A stretch of 34,026 bases of DNA from contig CANRHI010000011.1 of NCBI GenBank assembly GCA_947630365.1, forward strand, positions 1 to 34,026, in the 5' to 3' direction. This document shows positions 7,257 to 16,161 of the stretch, piece after piece. The number at the start of each line of letters is the position of its first letter. The stretch's first letter is position 1. The notes under the pieces were generated by a model. It was not told the origin of the DNA and ran no database searches. It worked only from the letters and a program-made list of their open reading frames with translations. Source of the DNA: an uncultured Clostridia bacterium (lineage in GTDB: Bacteria; Bacillota; Clostridia; Christensenellales; Borkfalkiaceae). A program made the translations under genes and the position numbers.

Positions 7257-10200
7257 ATGAAAACCAAACTTGTAAGGCGCATTTCTCTTTGGTCGGCGGC
7301 GCTTTTGCTCCCGCTCACGCTCGGGCTGGGCGCGGCGCTGCTTCGCGGCGAAAGCGCTTCCGCGGCGGAGGCGGAGCTCGTCCCGCTGGCGGGCGCGGCT
7401 CTCCGTGCCAAGAAGTCGTATGTCACCGTCCCCGCAGGGGGCGGCGGCGTGTGGTGGGACGCCTCCCAAATGCGCCTCTACTTCGATGTGAAGGGCGCTT
7501 CTCCGGCAAAGGTAATCCAAGGCGACCAAAAAATTTACAACGACACCGAGCTCATCGAGATCACGTCGGGCGGCGAGACCAAGACGGTGAAAGAATGGGC
7601 AGACGCGAATGGGGCCGGCAAAATTCAATGGGTCGACAACATGGAAGGCGCGGTCAACCCCTCGGACGCCTATGAGATTTGGATCTGCTCCCAGCAGAAG
7701 GCATGGATCGAGGGCATCACCGAGGTCCATCTGAAGGAGGGCTTCTTCCGCAAGACGGAAAAGAGCAGCGCCTCCGGCCCCGCGCTTTCCCACGACTACT
7801 ACCTTTGGAACAACGGGAAAGACGGCTGGGAGACGAGCGCGGCGAGCCTCACCGTTACCTACAAGGGCGGCAATACGCCCATCGACTACGCGGGCAGCGT
7901 GAAGGCGGAGGACTTTACCGTCACGGCGACGGCGAAGGACGGCGTGACCGAGATCGGCACGCTCGACCCCTCCAAGTACACTGTTCAATACGATTCGAAC
8001 ACCAACGCGGGCGAGATGACCGTCACCGTCAAGTACCAAAATGCGACGGGCACGGCGAAAGTCAAGGTGAACCCGCTCGAAAAGCAGTTGGAGAGCATCA
8101 CCCTCTCTGAGAGCGAAGCCACGCTCCCGCGCTTCGGCACGTTCGAAGATTTGGGCGTGGAGGTCACGGCAAATTATGTCGCGACCGAGGGCGGCGCCAA
8201 GACGAGCGAAAAACTTCCCCCCGAGAAGCTCACCGTGACGGGGCTCGACGCATGGCAGGAGGAAGGCGAGGAGCTCGCCGTGCAAGTCTCCTACACCTAC
8301 GGCGGCGAGACGAAGAGCGCGGAGCTCGCCGTGACCGTCGGCGAGCCCGACCTTACGAGCTCGGTCGAAGTCTCCGTGCTCGCGGGCGAAACGCTCTATC
8401 AGCCCGACCACCTCGCGCTGTATTTCGACTTCTCCGCGCTCGAAAAGGAGCCTGCGCGCGTCAACATCTTCCAATGCGACCTCACCGAGGGCGGACACAT
8501 GGTGGATTACATCCTCATCCGCTCGGGCGGACAGGAAAAGAGCGTGAGAGAGTGGAAGGCGGCAGGAAAAATCGACTGGATGGGCATTTCGGAGGACAGC
8601 AAGTACGCCCAACACCTGCTCCTCATCAACGGGCAGGACACCTCGTTCTTCTCCGCCATCGACAAGGTGACGGTGAAGGCGGGCTTCCAGTGGCAGGAGC
8701 TCATCGACCCCTCCAAGGGCTCGTCGTGGGGGCAGGATAGGCACGAGAATTACCGCAACCTCGAGGGCGCGGTCGTGAAAGAGGACGCCCCTTTGTGGCG
8801 CGCCGAGAAGTGGCAAAAGTACGCCACGGAGCTCACCGCGACGTATGAGGAGAGCGAAGTCACCGAGGGCGACGCGCTCGACCCGCTCAAGCTCACCGTC
8901 CGCGCGACCTTCTTCGACGGCACCCGCCTCCTCGTGACGAACGACGCCATCTTCCCCGAAGTCTTTGGGGAAGTCGGCGACGGGCAGGAGATCGAAGTCC
9001 GCTATCAGGATAGGACGGCGACCTTCACCGTAGACGTGAAGAAGGCGGAGAAGTACCCCTCCTCGCTCACGCTCGAGAAGAGCACGCTCACCGTCTCCCG
9101 CTACGACGCGCTCGACCTCTCCTCCGCGAAGGCGACCGTCGCCTACGACAACGGCACGACGGAGCAGATCACCCTCGCCGATTGCTCGTTCGAGCCCATC
9201 GACAGCTACCAAAAGGGCACCTTCACGCGGGAAGTCTCGTTTACCCGCTTCAACCGCACGGTGACGGCGACGCTCACCGTGGAAGTCACGGATGCGGATA
9301 CGACCAAGGGGCTCGTGCTCATCACGGACAACGGCAAGCCCACGGCGGACGGCGACAGCACCACCCAACACCTCTTCTACTTCGACTTCAAGGGCATTCC
9401 CGTGCCCGACTACTACAACCTCTTCGGCATCGAGAATTTCGTCGGCGGGCACGTCGCGCAGTTTATCGAGATCACGTCGGGCGGCGTCACCAAGACGGCG
9501 GCGGCGTGGAAGCAGGAGGGGAAGATCGCATGGATCTCCGTCATCGGCGGCACGGAGGGCGGGTACCAGCTCCGCTATTGCATCGAGCAGGGCAGCGGCG
9601 CCTCGGACGATCCCACCCGCGTCGCCAATACGGCATGGCTCAACGCCGTCACCACCGTCACCTTCAAGGCGGGATTTGCGTGGGTCGTCGCGGAGGACCG
9701 CGCCGACCACTTCCCGACGGGCGCATACAACCTCTACCGCGAGCGCGCGGGCGCTGCCTTAAAGCAGGATATCACGGTGTGGAACGCGGGCGCGAAGGGC
9801 TGGCAGAAGTATGCGCAGGACATCGACGTCTCGACGACGCAGACCGAGCTCTACCTCGACGACATCCTCGATCTCACCAAGCTCACCTTAAAGGCGAAAT
9901 ATTCGGACGGGACGGAGAAAACCATCCCCGTCACGGCGGATATGCTCACCTATTCCTTCGAGTCGGGCGGCTCCAACACCGTTCAGCTCAAATATCACGG
10001 TCACACGGCGCACATCGACGTGACCGTCGTCGAAAAGCGCGTCGTGGGCATCGTCGTCTCCACGTCCCCGTCCAAGACGAGCTACGCCTTCGGCGCGAGC
10101 AAGGTCGACCTCACGGGCGCCGTCGTCAATAAGAGGGTGAAGGACATCACATCGAACGAAGAGACGCTCGAGCCCATCCCGCTCTCCCTTCTCACCGTGG

Positions 10201-11267
10201 AAAACTTCGACGGGAGCAGCATCGGCGCCTGCACCGTGACCCTCAAATACGCGAACTTCACGACGACGTTCCAAGTGCAGATCGAGGAGCTCGAAGAGGG
10301 GCAGGGCGTCACCGTTCTTTGGGAGAACGCCTCCGTCATGGATCCGAGGAAGCAAGTCTCGGGCGTGACGGTCACCTTCGGCTCGGCGGGGCAAATGTTC
10401 CGCGAACCCAAGGCCAACCAGCTCACGGGGAACGAAGAGAACGTCATCGACAAGGTGGAGATCAACGGCAAGCCCGCGAGCGAGTACATGGTGAAGGACG
10501 AGAGCGGCACCGCCCCCATCGACTGGATCGGCTTCTTCGCGTGGGAATTCACCATCGCGTTGAAGGATTCCCGCCTCGTGTGGAGCACTTGGGCGGACGG
10601 CGGCGCAACGGACGGCACCAACAACCCCGCTTGCGTGTATGTGGAGGGCGTTTCCGAGGTCATCCACACCATCAAGCTCAAGAAGGGTTTCCAGATCTAC
10701 ACTTCGGCAGATAACCAGGACCACTGGGGCAAGGCAGACGGCTATTCGGATTTCGTCAAGCTCGAAGGCGCCGTACTTTCCCACGACATCTACCTCTACA
10801 ACGACGACGGCTACTCGTGGGAGCGTATCCTCAAGCAGAAGGAGACCGCCGACCCCGACAAGGGCATTTTGGACCCCGCGGACGACGCGCTCGTCATCGA
10901 GAGCCTGCCCGAAAAGACGGTATTCGAGAAGGGAGAAAACTTCCGCGCGGCGGGGCTCGCCATTCGGGCGACCTATGCGGACGGCGAGAGCGAGCTCCTC
11001 ACGAGCTTCTCCAACTCCGATTTCAAGGGGTACCGCAAGGACCAAGTGGGCAAGCAGACCATCACCTTCAGCCGTTCGGGCAAGGAAGTGACCTTCGAAG
11101 TGGAAGTCGTCGACTCCTCCGCGCCCGGGGAGAGCGGCGGAGCGACCGAGGAAGAAGGCTGCGGCGGATGCGGCTCCTCGCTCGGAACGGGGGCGTTCGT
11201 CGGCGCGATCGCGCTTCTTGCCGGCTGCTTTGTTGCGGTATTTGCGGTGAAGCGCAAGGAAAAATAA
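7257..11267 (+). CDS. Giant surface protein with four repeated ~150-175-residue modules, Ig-like domains and a CGS membrane tail
   Basis: A 1336-residue exported protein. A signal peptide covers residues 1-37. Four homologous modules begin near residues 45, 366, 685 and 1018. Each has a strand like LYFDF, a block such as IEITSGGETKTVKEW or LIRSGGQEKSVREW, then a motif like VKAGFQW, then a segment ending near a D-x-x-LW/VW sequence. They alternate with bacterial Ig-like (Big_3-type) domains, for example around residues 605-680 and 1212-1290. The C-terminus carries CGGCGSS (Cys1302, Cys1305), a hydrophobic helix and KRKEK, so the protein is membrane-anchored at least transiently. It lies 10 bases after the permeases with GGAGG. 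It probably binds the glycan or a surface partner. I do not recognise the module. Confidence 0.88.
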   Translation: MKTKLVRRISLWSAALLLPLTLGLGAALLRGESASAAEAELVPLAGAALRAKKSYVTVPAGGGGVWWDASQMRLYFDVKGASPAKVIQGDQKIYNDTELIEITSGGETKTVKEWADANGAGKIQWVDNMEGAVNPSDAYEIWICSQQKAWIEGITEVHLKEGFFRKTEKSSASGPALSHDYYLWNNGKDGWETSAASLTVTYKGGNTPIDYAGSVKAEDFTVTATAKDGVTEIGTLDPSKYTVQYDSNTNAGEMTVTVKYQNATGTAKVKVNPLEKQLESITLSESEATLPRFGTFEDLGVEVTANYVATEGGAKTSEKLPPEKLTVTGLDAWQEEGEELAVQVSYTYGGETKSAELAVTVGEPDLTSSVEVSVLAGETLYQPDHLALYFDFSALEKEPARVNIFQCDLTEGGHMVDYILIRSGGQEKSVREWKAAGKIDWMGISEDSKYAQHLLLINGQDTSFFSAIDKVTVKAGFQWQELIDPSKGSSWGQDRHENYRNLEGAVVKEDAPLWRAEKWQKYATELTATYEESEVTEGDALDPLKLTVRATFFDGTRLLVTNDAIFPEVFGEVGDGQEIEVRYQDRTATFTVDVKKAEKYPSSLTLEKSTLTVSRYDALDLSSAKATVAYDNGTTEQITLADCSFEPIDSYQKGTFTREVSFTRFNRTVTATLTVEVTDADTTKGLVLITDNGKPTADGDSTTQHLFYFDFKGIPVPDYYNLFGIENFVGGHVAQFIEITSGGVTKTAAAWKQEGKIAWISVIGGTEGGYQLRYCIEQGSGASDDPTRVANTAWLNAVTTVTFKAGFAWVVAEDRADHFPTGAYNLYRERAGAALKQDITVWNAGAKGWQKYAQDIDVSTTQTELYLDDILDLTKLTLKAKYSDGTEKTIPVTADMLTYSFESGGSNTVQLKYHGHTAHIDVTVVEKRVVGIVVSTSPSKTSYAFGASKVDLTGAVVNKRVKDITSNEETLEPIPLSLLTVENFDGSSIGACTVTLKYANFTTTFQVQIEELEEGQGVTVLWENASVMDPRKQVSGVTVTFGSAGQMFREPKANQLTGNEENVIDKVEINGKPASEYMVKDESGTAPIDWIGFFAWEFTIALKDSRLVWSTWADGGATDGTNNPACVYVEGVSEVIHTIKLKKGFQIYTSADNQDHWGKADGYSDFVKLEGAVLSHDIYLYNDDGYSWERILKQKETADPDKGILDPADDALVIESLPEKTVFEKGENFRAAGLAIRATYADGESELLTSFSNSDFKGYRKDQVGKQTITFSRSGKEVTFEVEVVDSSAPGESGGATEEEGCGGCGSSLGTGAFVGAIALLAGCFVAVFAVKRKEK

Positions 11268-11292
11268 GGGGGATCCCTTGCGGGAAAACAGT

Positions 11293-13164
11293 ATGAAGAA
11301 AAAAATTCTTTCGGTTTCCATGGCGGCTCTTCTCGCATTTGCCCTTGCGGGGTGCGGAGGCGAGGAGACGCCCGCGGACGGGAGCGGGTTCACGCCCTTC
11401 GACGAAGGGAAGCGGGTGGAGGACCTTCGCGCCCTCACGCCGCAGGAGTACACCGCGGTCAACCTCGTCGCCACGGACGACTACGGGAGGCGGCTTCTCA
11501 CCGTCGACAAAAAGGAGGACGACGACCGCTACGTCGGGCTGTTCTACTTCCTTTGGCTCGGGCAGAACAGCGAGAGCACGCGGGGCATTTACGACATGGC
11601 GGAGATCACCGAGAACGGCGAAAATATCGACGCCTTCCAGTGCAACGACCGCTCTTCCCCCGTCGGCGCGGCGCACTTTTGGGGGAAGCCCGTGTGGGGC
11701 TACTACAATTCGACGGACGAATGGGTCATGCGCAAACAGGTGGAAATGCTCACCCTCGCGGGGGTGGATTTCCTCATATTCGACTGCACCAACGGCTTCA
11801 CCTACCCGCAGACGACGGGCCCGCTCTTCCGCATCCTCAAGGAGTATCAGGACGCGGGTTGGAACGTGCCCAAGGTCATGTACTACCTCGCCGCCGACAA
11901 CGGCGAGGGGCAATACCTCGGCACGCTGAAGGAGGTGTACCGCCACTTCTACCAAGATGAGACCTACCGCTCCCTTTGGTTCATGCCGGACGGGAAGCCC
12001 CTCATCACCATGCACCAAAACTACTTCTACGCGCAAAATTACGGGCTCGACCTTTCCGACCCCGAGGAGAAGGCCATTCACGATCTGTTCCAATTCAAGT
12101 GCCGCCAGTGGCCGACCGAAGTTTTCGAGGCGGAGGGCGTGCCGTGGATGGAATTCACCCCCAGCCCGCTGTACGACACCCAACCCTCGCACAACGGGTG
12201 GATGAACGTCTCCGTGGGGCAGCACATCAGCATCCGCTTTTCGGATGTCGTCGGTACGCAGGGGCGGGGCTTCGACCACCGCACGGGGCAGACCGACCAT
12301 GCCCGTTTCGGCGAGGATCTCAACTATCAGAGCCAATGGCAGACGGTGCTCGACTATAAGGACGAAGCGCGTTTCACCTTCCTCACGGGGTGGAACGAGT
12401 GGATCGCGACCAAATTCGAGGACAGATCGGGGAGCATCTCCGCGCGCACCCGCTATTTTACGGTGGATACCTTCATTCCCGAATTCTCGCGCGATCTCGA
12501 GCCCTCGGAAAATCTCGGCGACAACGGCTATCTTCTCACGGCGCAAAAGATCCGCGAGAACAACTTCACCGAGGCCAAACACTACATCTACCCCGAGACG
12601 ACCATCGACATACAGAAGGACGACCCGCAGTGGGCAAACGTGCCCGCCTACCTCGACTTCACGAACGATTGCCAAGACCGCAACCACCGCGCCATGGCGG
12701 GGCAGGAGGTGTACACCGATACTTCGGGCAGGAACGACATTTCCTCCGTCAAGGTCGCACGGGACAAAAACTATCTGTATTTCCGCATCGAGACGGCGGA
12801 CGACATCACCGAGCGCGCCGAGGGCGATACGGGCTGGATGAACCTTTGGATCCGCACGAAGAACGCCAAAAACCTCTACATGGGGTACGATTACGTCGTC
12901 GGGCGGACGGTTTCGGAGGGCAAGACGGACATCTACCGCGCGAACAGCGCTTCCGCCCTCGAGAAGGCGGGCAGCGGCGACATGCGTGTGGAGGGCAAGG
13001 TCCTCTTCGTGCGCCTCGCGCTTTCCGACCTCGGGCTGGGCGGCGCCAATTACGATATCGAATTCAAGGTGACGGACAACGTCTCCGAAAAGAGCTATCT
13101 CGACTTCTACCGCACGGGGGACAGCGCCCCCATCGGCAGACTGAATTACAGCTTCGGCTACTGA
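11293..13164 (+). CDS. GH99-like glycoside hydrolase lipoprotein with a C-terminal CBM9-like domain
   Basis: A 623-residue lipoprotein: lipobox ALAGC, cysteine at residue 21. Residues ~70-400 look like a GH99/WbsX-type (beta/alpha)8 barrel: YVGLFYFLW near the start, FLIFDCTNGFTY in a central strand, and TGWNEWIA with the family's WNEW motif at residues 367-370. Residues ~430-620 resemble a CBM9/DOMON-like beta sandwich (ISSVKVARDKNYLYFRIE). GH99 enzymes are endo-alpha-mannosidases acting by a retaining epoxide mechanism, but many WbsX-type relatives have unknown substrates. An in-frame TTG at 11278 has GGGGGA 4 bases upstream and would add five residues (MRENS); either start leaves the lipobox intact. 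It likely trims glycan at the cell surface for the importer. Confidence 0.83.
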   Translation: MKKKILSVSMAALLAFALAGCGGEETPADGSGFTPFDEGKRVEDLRALTPQEYTAVNLVATDDYGRRLLTVDKKEDDDRYVGLFYFLWLGQNSESTRGIYDMAEITENGENIDAFQCNDRSSPVGAAHFWGKPVWGYYNSTDEWVMRKQVEMLTLAGVDFLIFDCTNGFTYPQTTGPLFRILKEYQDAGWNVPKVMYYLAADNGEGQYLGTLKEVYRHFYQDETYRSLWFMPDGKPLITMHQNYFYAQNYGLDLSDPEEKAIHDLFQFKCRQWPTEVFEAEGVPWMEFTPSPLYDTQPSHNGWMNVSVGQHISIRFSDVVGTQGRGFDHRTGQTDHARFGEDLNYQSQWQTVLDYKDEARFTFLTGWNEWIATKFEDRSGSISARTRYFTVDTFIPEFSRDLEPSENLGDNGYLLTAQKIRENNFTEAKHYIYPETTIDIQKDDPQWANVPAYLDFTNDCQDRNHRAMAGQEVYTDTSGRNDISSVKVARDKNYLYFRIETADDITERAEGDTGWMNLWIRTKNAKNLYMGYDYVVGRTVSEGKTDIYRANSASALEKAGSGDMRVEGKVLFVRLALSDLGLGGANYDIEFKVTDNVSEKSYLDFYRTGDSAPIGRLNYSFGY

Positions 13165-13173
13165 GGAGGAGCC

Positions 13174-14913
13174 ATGAACATTCGCAAAACGGGCGCGGCA
13201 GCCGCGCTTGCCTATTTCGTGCTGGCGGGAGCGGGCGCCCTCACGGGCGGCGCCGTGCGTTCTTCCGCCGCCGACAAGGAGAGCTTCGAGGAGAACATCC
13301 TCCTCACGGCGTTTTGGCCGCCCACCTACGAGTACATGTGCAACGGCGAGGGCGACGAGCTGTGGGACGAACAGTACCGCCTGCTCTCGGAGGGCGGCAT
13401 CGACTTCGTGCAAAACGTGACGGGGCGGGACAGGAAGGTGAACGAGGACCCCTTCTTCGCCCATGAAAACGACAAAGAGACCAACCTCAAAATGGCGGAA
13501 TTTGCGCACAAGTACGGCATGCAGGTGGGGGTGGCGGACAACCGCTTCAACAACCTCACATCTTTGTCGGACGCCGAGATCGAGGCCATCGTCGCCGAAT
13601 ATCGCGACGTCGAGGGCGTAGGCGGGTACTTCATCTACGACGAGCCCTTCGACCCCATGCCCTATGTGCGGGTGTACGAGACGATGAAGCGGGCAGACCC
13701 CGAGGGGTACGCCCACCTCAACTTCCTGCCCATGTGGTCCTACGGCTCGCCCGCGGGCACGCTCAACGGCGCGGAGGAATCCTTCCGTTTGCACGCCGAG
13801 CAGTGGCTTTCCGCCATCGAGCGGGACGGCTACCCGCAGGACTACCTCATGTACGACTTCTACCCCTACGACAAGCAGAGCGGCATGAATCGGGAGGTGT
13901 TCTTCTCCAATCTCGACTGCGTGCGCAAGCTCGGGCTCGAGTACGACAGCAAGACGGCGACCTACCTGCAGGCGGTGCAGGGCGGCGGAAGGGCGCCGAG
14001 CGCCTCCGAAATGCGCTACGAGGCGATGGTCTGCCTCGCGTATGGGTATAAACAGCTCGCCTACTTCACTTGGTTCACGCCCACCAACCGCGGGAGCGAG
14101 ACCTTCTCGGGCGCCATCATCCGCGAGGACGGCAAGCCCAACCCCAAGTCTTATCCCGCCGTCAAGCAGCTCAACGCCGAGATCCACGCCCTCGGAAAGA
14201 CGCTCGTCAAGCTCGACGCGCGCGAAGTCTATTTGAACGGCTTCGAGAGCGACCGCGCCGTCTGGGGCGGGCAAAAGCGCATCCCTTCGGACTTCTTCCT
14301 GCAGCCGCAGGATAGCGGCGGCTACACCCTTTCCCTCCTTCGGGACAAGGAGACGGGCCGCAATTACGTCATGTTCGTCAACAACGACTATACAAACCCC
14401 ATCACCTTCTCGGTGAAGGCGGAGGGCGTCTCGAAGCTCTTCCGCATCGACCACACGAGCGGGGAGGCGGAGGAGACGGCGCTCGGAAACGGCACGCTCA
14501 CCCTCACGCTCGCCGCGGGGGACGGGGAGCTCTTCGCCCTCGAGGAGGGGAAGAATTTCGTGGATCCCCTCGCCGACCAAACGGACGCAAGAGCCGCCCT
14601 CTCCCGCTATGCGGAAAAGAAAGCGGAAATTACCGACGCCACCGTGCACGCCCTTGCAAGCGAGCTCGAAGCCCTTCTCGCAGCCGACACCCCGCAGCGC
14701 AAGCTCGACGCGGCGGAGAAGAAGCTCACCTCCGCGCTCGACGCCCTTCCCGCGGGAGGCGGCGATGCGGGAGATACGGGCAATTCGGGCAATTCGGGAG
14801 ACGCCGAAAAGCCCGAGGAAGAAGGCGGGTGCGGCTCGGTCGTCGGGGGCACGGCGGGAGCCGCGGCGGCGGTCCTTCTCCTTGCCGCCCTTCCCATCCG
14901 CCGCAAAAAATAG
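13174..14913 (+). CDS. Secreted (beta/alpha)8 hydrolase-like protein with a CGS membrane tail
   Basis: A 579-residue protein with a signal peptide (residues 1-34). Residues ~40-390 look like a glycoside hydrolase TIM barrel: ILLTAFWPPTYEY first strand, FIYDEPF with a candidate acid/base Glu157, YDFYPYD, and LAYFTWFTP late in the barrel. A small beta domain (~395-465) resembles the C-terminal sandwich of GH42-like enzymes. A helical region (~475-535) and a linker rich in Gly/Asp/Asn follow. The tail has GGCGS (Cys553), a hydrophobic helix and RRKK, closely matching the tail of the 1336-residue protein two genes upstream. GGAGG precedes the ATG. I cannot assign a family number; the substrate is presumably the operon's glycan. 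Confidence 0.78.
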   Translation: MNIRKTGAAAALAYFVLAGAGALTGGAVRSSAADKESFEENILLTAFWPPTYEYMCNGEGDELWDEQYRLLSEGGIDFVQNVTGRDRKVNEDPFFAHENDKETNLKMAEFAHKYGMQVGVADNRFNNLTSLSDAEIEAIVAEYRDVEGVGGYFIYDEPFDPMPYVRVYETMKRADPEGYAHLNFLPMWSYGSPAGTLNGAEESFRLHAEQWLSAIERDGYPQDYLMYDFYPYDKQSGMNREVFFSNLDCVRKLGLEYDSKTATYLQAVQGGGRAPSASEMRYEAMVCLAYGYKQLAYFTWFTPTNRGSETFSGAIIREDGKPNPKSYPAVKQLNAEIHALGKTLVKLDAREVYLNGFESDRAVWGGQKRIPSDFFLQPQDSGGYTLSLLRDKETGRNYVMFVNNDYTNPITFSVKAEGVSKLFRIDHTSGEAEETALGNGTLTLTLAAGDGELFALEEGKNFVDPLADQTDARAALSRYAEKKAEITDATVHALASELEALLAADTPQRKLDAAEKKLTSALDALPAGGGDAGDTGNSGNSGDAEKPEEEGGCGSVVGGTAGAAAAVLLLAALPIRRKK

Positions 14914-14930
14914 AGCAAACCGCGAATTTT

Positions 14931-14959
14931 ACGCGTCCCCGCCCCGCGCGGGGACGCGT
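14931..14959 (+). terminator. Terminator of the glycan operon
   Basis: Arms 14931-14942 (ACGCGTCCCCGC) and 14948-14959 are perfect 12-bp complements around loop CCCGC, followed by a short TTT. It lies 17 bases after the last operon stop. The U tract is short but the stem is very stable. Confidence 0.8.
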
Positions 14960-15016
14960 TTTGCAAAGAAGGCGTGCGCGTTTGGCATAGGTTTTCATTT
15001 TATTGCAGAAGAACAG

Positions 15017-15045
15017 TTGACAATCGGCGGCCGTCGTGATACAAT
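15017..15045 (+). promoter_or_regulatory. Sigma-A promoter of the Cys-rich protein and lgt
   Basis: -35 TTGACA (15017-15022), 17 bases, -10 TACAAT (15040-15045), about 40 bases before the ATG at 15088. It makes the next two genes a transcription unit separate from the glycan operon. Confidence 0.85.
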
Positions 15046-15087
15046 AAAATTCGTCTTTGGAAACGTATTCCGTTTGGGCAGGTGCAT

Positions 15088-16143
15088 ATGTTTTTCGATA
15101 AGCTCATGGATTTTTTGTTCCGTTCGTGGCGGGGCAGGCTGGTCCTGCTCGGCAGTATTTCCGCAGGCGCGTTTTTGTTCGGCGGGTGCATGGTGCCCGA
15201 CTGTATGAGCTGCGCGTGCGAGAAAATGGGCTGCGATGAGGACGACGTCGGTTGTTGGTCGTCTTGCAATGACGAGTGCAATACTTGCGGAGCCGGGTGC
15301 GGGCCCGAGGATTGCGCGGTCAAGGGGTGCCTCTTCGGCGACGGCTGCGAGACGGAATGCGGCAACTTGTTCCTCGATTGCGGCGGGTGCAACCGCACCA
15401 TTTGCACCGAGTGCGATATCGGCTGCGACCAAACGGACACCGATTGCACCTTCAACTTCTTAAATTGCGCCTCCACTTGTACGGACGAGGACGCGGTGAA
15501 TGCCGCGACGCTCGAAATCGTCTATTACGACGTATCGAACAGCGACACCGTCTACCGCACGGAGATGCAGGTCGACAAGCGCACTCCGCCCGAAACGCTT
15601 CCTCTTACCTACGATAAGGACTATTATACCCTCCACGGCTTCTTTGGGAGCTCTTCCGATAGTTTGTACGAAGTTGCGGATGAGGAAGGAAACGTCACGG
15701 GCACGCTTCTTTCGGGGGACAAAAAGGAATACACCATCTACGGCATGCTGGAAGAGAAGCATTTGGGCGAGCTCTACACCTTCAGCTTCTCCGCAATTCC
15801 CGATGGGGCGGCAGTGCCGAGTACGAATGTGCTCATGGTGAAGGCGGGCGACGCGTTCGAAACGCTTCCGCGCCTCTCTTCCGCGGGCGGATATACCTTC
15901 GTCGGTTGGACGGTGAACGGGCAAGACGTCTCCGAGCTCTTCGCGGTGGGGAAGGAATTCCACCCCGTCCAGTGGAAGGCGTTCGGCGTCTCCGCCGAGG
16001 ATAGGACAATCGACATCGTGGCGGTGTATGTGGAAAACAACGGCGGCGCCGCGAGCACTTCTGTGCAAACGGACGCCTTAAAGGGCGAGTACTTCCTCCC
16101 CGCGGAGGAGAAAGCCTATCCCCGCAAGGGCGGGAGCAAGTAA
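15088..16143 (+). CDS. Cysteine-rich exported protein with InlB-like repeats
   Basis: A 351-residue protein. The basic N-terminus (FRSWRGR) and hydrophobic segment end in LFGGC, a weak lipobox with the cysteine at residue 34. From residue 34 to 131 there are 22 cysteines, mostly as C-x2-C to C-x6-C with many Gly/Asp between (for example CNDECNTCGAGCG). Residues ~140-330 are free of cysteine and look like InlB/Flg_new-type beta repeats (YTFVGWTVNGQDVSELF). The start is ATG 15088 with AGGTG in front; GTG at 15082 is possible and adds two residues. The cysteines could form a disulfide-knotted surface domain or bind metal; the pattern does not match a ferredoxin. The gene lies 18 bases before the lgt homologue. 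Function unknown. Confidence 0.8.
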   Translation: MFFDKLMDFLFRSWRGRLVLLGSISAGAFLFGGCMVPDCMSCACEKMGCDEDDVGCWSSCNDECNTCGAGCGPEDCAVKGCLFGDGCETECGNLFLDCGGCNRTICTECDIGCDQTDTDCTFNFLNCASTCTDEDAVNAATLEIVYYDVSNSDTVYRTEMQVDKRTPPETLPLTYDKDYYTLHGFFGSSSDSLYEVADEEGNVTGTLLSGDKKEYTIYGMLEEKHLGELYTFSFSAIPDGAAVPSTNVLMVKAGDAFETLPRLSSAGGYTFVGWTVNGQDVSELFAVGKEFHPVQWKAFGVSAEDRTIDIVAVYVENNGGAASTSVQTDALKGEYFLPAEEKAYPRKGGSK

Positions 16144-16161
16144 CGGGAGGCGAAAAGGGTA

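Noticed and set aside
7236..9710. Antisense open frame of 824 codons within the giant surface protein
   Set aside because: No recognisable domain or start signal; the plus-strand frame has repeated modules and a signal peptide.
11068..14649. Antisense open frame of 1193 codons across the two hydrolase-like genes
   Set aside because: Same shadow effect; composition is typical of antisense frames of GC-rich genes, and the plus-strand proteins have signal peptides, motifs and ribosome sites.
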